DNA of 64,000 nt, taken from the NCBI RefSeq assembly GCF_000001735.4, contig NC_003076.8, positions 19,905,835 through 19,969,834 on the forward strand, written 5' to 3'. Shown one piece after another: positions 60,001-64,000 of the stretch. The stretch is from Arabidopsis thaliana. Taxonomy: Eukaryota; Streptophyta; Magnoliopsida; Brassicales; Brassicaceae. The notes under the pieces are model-generated. The model did no database searches. It had not been told where the DNA came from and saw only the letters and a list, made by a program, of their open reading frames with translations. A program made the position numbers and the translations under genes. Numbering within the stretch: the first letter of the stretch is position 1; each line of letters begins with the position of its first letter.

Positions 60001-61693
60001 TATCCTTCGACTGTGACTAATCCGTCGTCCTTCGAACTCTTCGAGGATGATCTCTCGATTTACCGTGACCTCTCATGGTGCATTGCGCTTCCTTGCCTTT
60101 TCCAAAAATGATATTTTCACAATTTCTCTTTACAATTTCCTTTTTTTTTTTGTGGTCAACCGATTTTGCATGTTTTTAATTAGATGATATTAAAAATGTA
60201 ACAGATTAGACCATGGTGTTACCAGTATGTTTTTATCAGCTGAATATCTTAGTCATCATTACCCATATTTTTGATCACTCTACTAATAGAGATGTTAGGA
60301 GAAATAATAGAGAGGTGTTCACCCAATAAAATGCTTATAGATCATCTTTTGTTAGTTATTTTATTTTAAAGTTATGTGTATTAGTGTGATTTTCAGATTT
60401 CTTCTGATAACAGTCACAGAGGTTTTCCGTTTTTTTAATTGATATTCATATATAGTTCATGACCTCTTACTTATTGTTTTAAATCATGATACAGACCATA
60501 CTAAGACATACTTAGTAGTTAAAATTTTGTATTTGCTTTCTAGTCTTTCTTTTTTGGGAACTTTAATTCATGGGTAGATTCCATTCAACTATTTTCTTAT
60601 TTAGAAATAAAGTAGTTCTTTCTTTTCTTTTGTTGGTAAAATATTAGCATGATTTAGCTCTTTCTTTCTTTTTTTGGTAAAATTTTAACATGATTTAGTT
60701 CTTATTGAACTGTTGGGGATAAATAAGTAAGACAATAAGACATCATATACATAAATCAGAGTATATGGATGTTAATATACTAGTTATATTATCAGAAAGC
60801 TCAACTAATTAAACTACACCAAATTAAATATGGTTGACACAAATTTAGAGTAAAATACATTTAAAAATGTCAAAAGATAATCCTTATTTGGTTATGTTTT
60901 AATATATATATATATCGTACTAATTTTCTTTTGTCCTGAATTGGGTGTGTAGAAATTCCGGCTCATGCTGAAGAAGGAGAATGATGAAAAGATTAAGAAA
61001 GAGGAGATGAACAAATCTTTAATAACCCCACAAAATGGAAGAATGTATGTTGGAGAAGATCCATCAAATTTCTACAGAGGAAGAAATGATCATTTCCCAA
61101 CACATCATGTCAACAATATTCCTCAACCTTCTTATGTGCCGCAACACACCTTGAACCCTAACAATCTCAACACACAGCTCATACCATCTCTCGGACATCA
61201 TTTTGATCATCGAGGCTCTATTGTGGTTCCCGATACAAACCTAGAGATGAATCAACAATTTTTTCACCACCAACAGACCTCGGACTTCACGCCAGAAGAG
61301 AATCTTGGTGATAACAACTTTACTGAGGAAGATTTAATGATGGCATCAACATATTATTTGAGCGAGCCGGATGATGCTTCTTTTGAAAAGAAGAATGGGC
61401 ATGAAGTTGTGCCATCGCCCATATTTCATTCGCCGTTTTCCTCTAATAAGTACCAACGTAGTTCCTTTCTTGATCAGGTGATGAGGCTTATGTTTCTTAC
61501 AAGTCTTATGTTTCTTGAATAAACATTATGTGTTATTCATATCTTTGTATTTTGTGTGTGTGTGCTTCTTCAGCAAGAAAGTGGAGGACTTAGCTACAAT
61601 ACTGTTTTTTCTAATGATGAATCCAACATTGGGATTTGCAAGAAGGGATCAAGATGGGTCAAGATCGGAGCCAAGCATGAAGACGGAAGATGA
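57100..61693 (+). CDS. APRR4: APRR4, pseudo-response regulator with GARP/MYB-like domain
   Basis: Exons 57100-57301, 57527-57679, 57880-58263 and 58378-58454 encode a receiver-like domain followed by a GARP DNA-binding domain (KKRRVVWDEELHQNF...ENVASHLQ). Exons 60953-61477 and 61574-61693 continue in phase with the expected GARP ending KFRLMLKKEN and a 200-residue tail, total 486 aa. In the receiver the acidic pair (D48/D50) and Lys143 are kept, but the phospho-accepting Asp is Gln94 (LAMIQVNNAEG), so it cannot be phosphorylated like a type-B ARR; this makes it a pseudo-regulator. If the fourth intron (2.5 kb) is not spliced, a stop at 58515 gives 292 aa, which I recall as the database length. 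ATG 57115 is an alternative start. Confidence 0.82.
59140..60111. other. GC-richer foreign-looking block inside APRR4 intron 4
   Basis: Unlike the AT-rich DNA around it, this block has near-coding base composition and a 243-aa open frame (59380-60111) with hydrophobic segments and the ending WCIALPCLFQK. I do not recognise the protein. It may be a fragment of a non-LTR retroelement or of a captured gene inserted in the intron. No clear terminal repeats or target-site duplications were found. Confidence 0.35.
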
Positions 61694-64000
61694 TGTACGT
61701 ACTACAATTTTTTTTTTTTTTTAATTTTATTAATATCTAGCGTTTAGGGTTTAATTCATATTCTAAGTACTCTTCTCTCTCTTTTCTACATGCTCGAATT
61801 ATCATTGCATTGTTGCGAGTCAAATCAATACATTGTTTGTTTTCTTTCTTCATTTAAAGTAAGAATTTGCAAAAATAGAAAAAGTTGTTTTTTACATTTG
61901 TTTGGGAAGTATATCAGTTGGGTTTTGCTTTAATTGGTTTACCTGGTAGTTAGAAATGCAGGCGGCCTGATTATTGATTATATTCTGACATTAGTCGGAA
62001 GACATTCTAAACTTGGATCAGGCAGTGTGGTGGCCCAATTCTATCTGAATCAGGAGAAATCCACTCTGTAACACTTCAGTGCGTTCCTACCAAAACTAAC
62101 CGGATCAACTAATAGGATATATATATATAAAAAAATAGAATATTTTGCAAGTGATTACAACTATTCAATAAATGAGCCGTATTTCCTCCTCCAACAGCAA
62201 ATAATGTGGTCGTCGTTGTCCATAACGTTTAAGTTGTACGCCCATTACTAGCACAAAATATATGAAGAGAAAACATCCATAATGAAAAAGTGATAATAAT
62301 ATGCAAAACATTTATGTTTTAATCAAATACGCTTGGAAACTGATGATATGATGAAACCACCCAAACTAGTTTCGAATCTAAAGAGATTATTGACCAAACG
62401 TTCAAAAAAAAAAATTGGTTAAGAAATTAAAATGTCAAATAATATTTATGAAAATTGTTTACTTACATATTTAAAAACTGTACAACCAAGACATGATCAA
62501 AACGACTAAAGAAATCCAACCTACCAAAATTTTTGTGACTGATGCACTTCCTCACTCTTCAGGTAGGATCTTTGGAGTAATGTGAACAATCAATAACGGA
62601 TACACTTTTACTAAAAATAGAACCAAACCAGAAAAGACGTCTTGTCCCGTACTTAATTAAACTACAGCTAGTAATAAAATAAATCTTCGAATAAATCAAT
62701 CATCTATTTCATGCAATGTTAAGTAAAACCAAAACTAGTATTCCCTCAGTTTCAAATAAGAGGTTGAAGGTAAATGCCCACATTGACAATAAAAAAAAAA
62801 AAAGGTAAATACCCACATATTTAGATCATTTATTTTTCTTTTTAAAACATCATTATTTTTAGTTTAAGAAAAAATCAACCAATCACAACATAGTCTGCAG
62901 AATATAAATAGACATAAGTTGTCAATGCATTTAAACTATCAAACAATCTTATAATATAAAACAAAATAAAATTCCTAAAACATCTAATATAATGCAACAG
63001 AAGGAGTATGCCATACAAAAATATTCACATTTCTCTTATAAGAGCAATGTCAAACGTGATCTAAAACTAAATCAAAACAAAGAATACGTTTCCGGATTCA
63101 ATATATCGATCAAATATTTCATGTAAGCTAATCGGTCATTACACTGAATTTCAGTCCATTGCTTTATCCGAGATGAGATTGTCGAATTTTCTTATCGGAA
63201 TGCTTGCTCATCTCGGCGATTAATTTGGACGTCGCAACAAAAAACCCACATAAAACTAATTATTAAATTCGATTGAAAAAAGTGAATCGGTTGATAGAAG
63301 TGTTCAAATGGGAACACCCCGGGCAGAACCTAATCAATACCACCACACGGCGGATGTTATTATAAAATTTTAATCCATCAAAAAGAGGACCTCGTATATC
63401 CACAAGTTAAAAAAAATAAAAATACAATTTGTATGTGTGAATTTCTTATGAATGAAACTAAAAAGGTTAAAAACAAAAACAAAATGACATTGAAATTGTT
63501 ATTTATATATATATTAAAAAATCCCATGGGAAGGCCCAAAACGATGGACACTCGCAGACCAAATACAATTTTTCATGTCAACCACGAGCCCTGCATGTTG
63601 GGACTGACCCGCCATAGATCATTTTATTAGATTGTCTTTGATCCAGTTGGACCAACCAACTTTAACTCATCTATTCATAGATAAGAAAGGAAATATCTAA
63701 AAAAATGGAGGAACTAAACAAACTTGAGAAAGAAAAAAAACACCTTAAAACATTCTTAGAGTTGGAACTAAAAAACCCCAATAAACGTTTCTTAGTGTAA
63801 AAGCCAATATAAGCTAAATAATTAACGATAGTTCATTGTTTGATTATCATAATCATTTTGTTCGATCATCAACGTCACATAGCGATTTATATTGGACGCA
63901 TCCTTTTCTTTCATTGCGAAATTTACATGGAGATTGTAAATTCCGCAGATGAGTTCTAGTCCGACCTATGATCTTTCATAAAAAAGAAAGGAAAATAAAA
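61694..64000. other. Intergenic, no gene supported
   Basis: AT-rich sequence with a short GC-richer stretch at about 61960-62100, immediately after an ATGCAG that could act as a splice acceptor, and another at 63525-63610. No open frame has clear coding character or family resemblance. The window ends here without a recognisable next gene. Confidence 0.45.

Noticed and set aside
63433..63630. 65-aa plus-strand frame (MGRPKTMDTRRP...)
   Set aside because: Short, with no upstream or downstream exon that extends it and no known family.
1..64000. Possible joint system or gene cluster
   Set aside because: Neighbouring genes belong to unrelated pathways and have independent promoters; nothing suggests a coordinated or new system.

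Overview
The window is plant nuclear DNA, and gene content and order identify it as Arabidopsis thaliana chromosome 5, roughly loci At5g49110 to At5g49240. Locus names are recalled from knowledge of the genome and were not looked up. The evidence for a plant is spliced genes with short AT-rich introns, AT-rich intergenic DNA, and recognisable plant proteins: the CG methyltransferase MET1, sucrose synthase SUS2, the sperm protein GEX2, a TIR-NBS-LRR receptor, pectinesterase PME58 and pseudo-response regulator APRR4. I rebuilt gene models by joining open frames at splice sites and checking phase. MET1 comes out at 1534 aa, SUS2 at 807, PME58 at 571, the TNL at 980 and the MATE transporter at 502.

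Layout. 1-91: the last codons of a plus-strand gene. 2966-3498 (-): an FLZ zinc-finger protein with an Asn run. 3.5-10 kb: a gene-poor, repeat-rich stretch with an inverted-repeat element around a 27-bp minisatellite and a Helitron-like 3' end. 10070-11691 (+): a MATE/DTX transporter. 13251-17581 (-): a TNL immune receptor. 18520-24108 (+): GEX2. 24.1-26.2 kb: AT-rich DNA with a second Helitron-like end. 26667-32352 (+): MET1. 33005-33648 (-): a small unknown protein with a decayed partial duplicate upstream at 34.3 kb. 34949-37042 (-): PME58. 37535-41355 (-): SUS2. 41962-43221 (-): a CCCH/WD40 protein (ZFWD4). 44259-45630 (+): a probable mitochondrial coiled-coil protein. 46.1-46.8 kb: a SIN3-like pseudogene fragment. 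47836-50040 (+): a GH28-like pectin lyase-fold protein. 50793-52619 (+): a DUF789 protein. 53214-54588 (-): HRB1, a Di19-type zinc-finger protein with a U12 AT-AC intron. 57100-61693 (+): APRR4, whose long fourth intron holds a foreign-looking GC-richer block. 61.7-64 kb: no convincing gene.

The genes are mostly unrelated single-copy neighbours, as is normal in a plant genome; there is no operon and no gene cluster with a joint pathway. PME58 and the GH28-like gene both concern pectin but are 10 kb apart on opposite strands. I did not find a previously undescribed system. The most useful observations are structural: the SIN3-like relic, the AT-AC intron of HRB1, a GC-AG intron and an unresolved C-terminus in GEX2, the kinase-2 Asp-to-Gly change in the TNL, and the intact downstream exons of APRR4.
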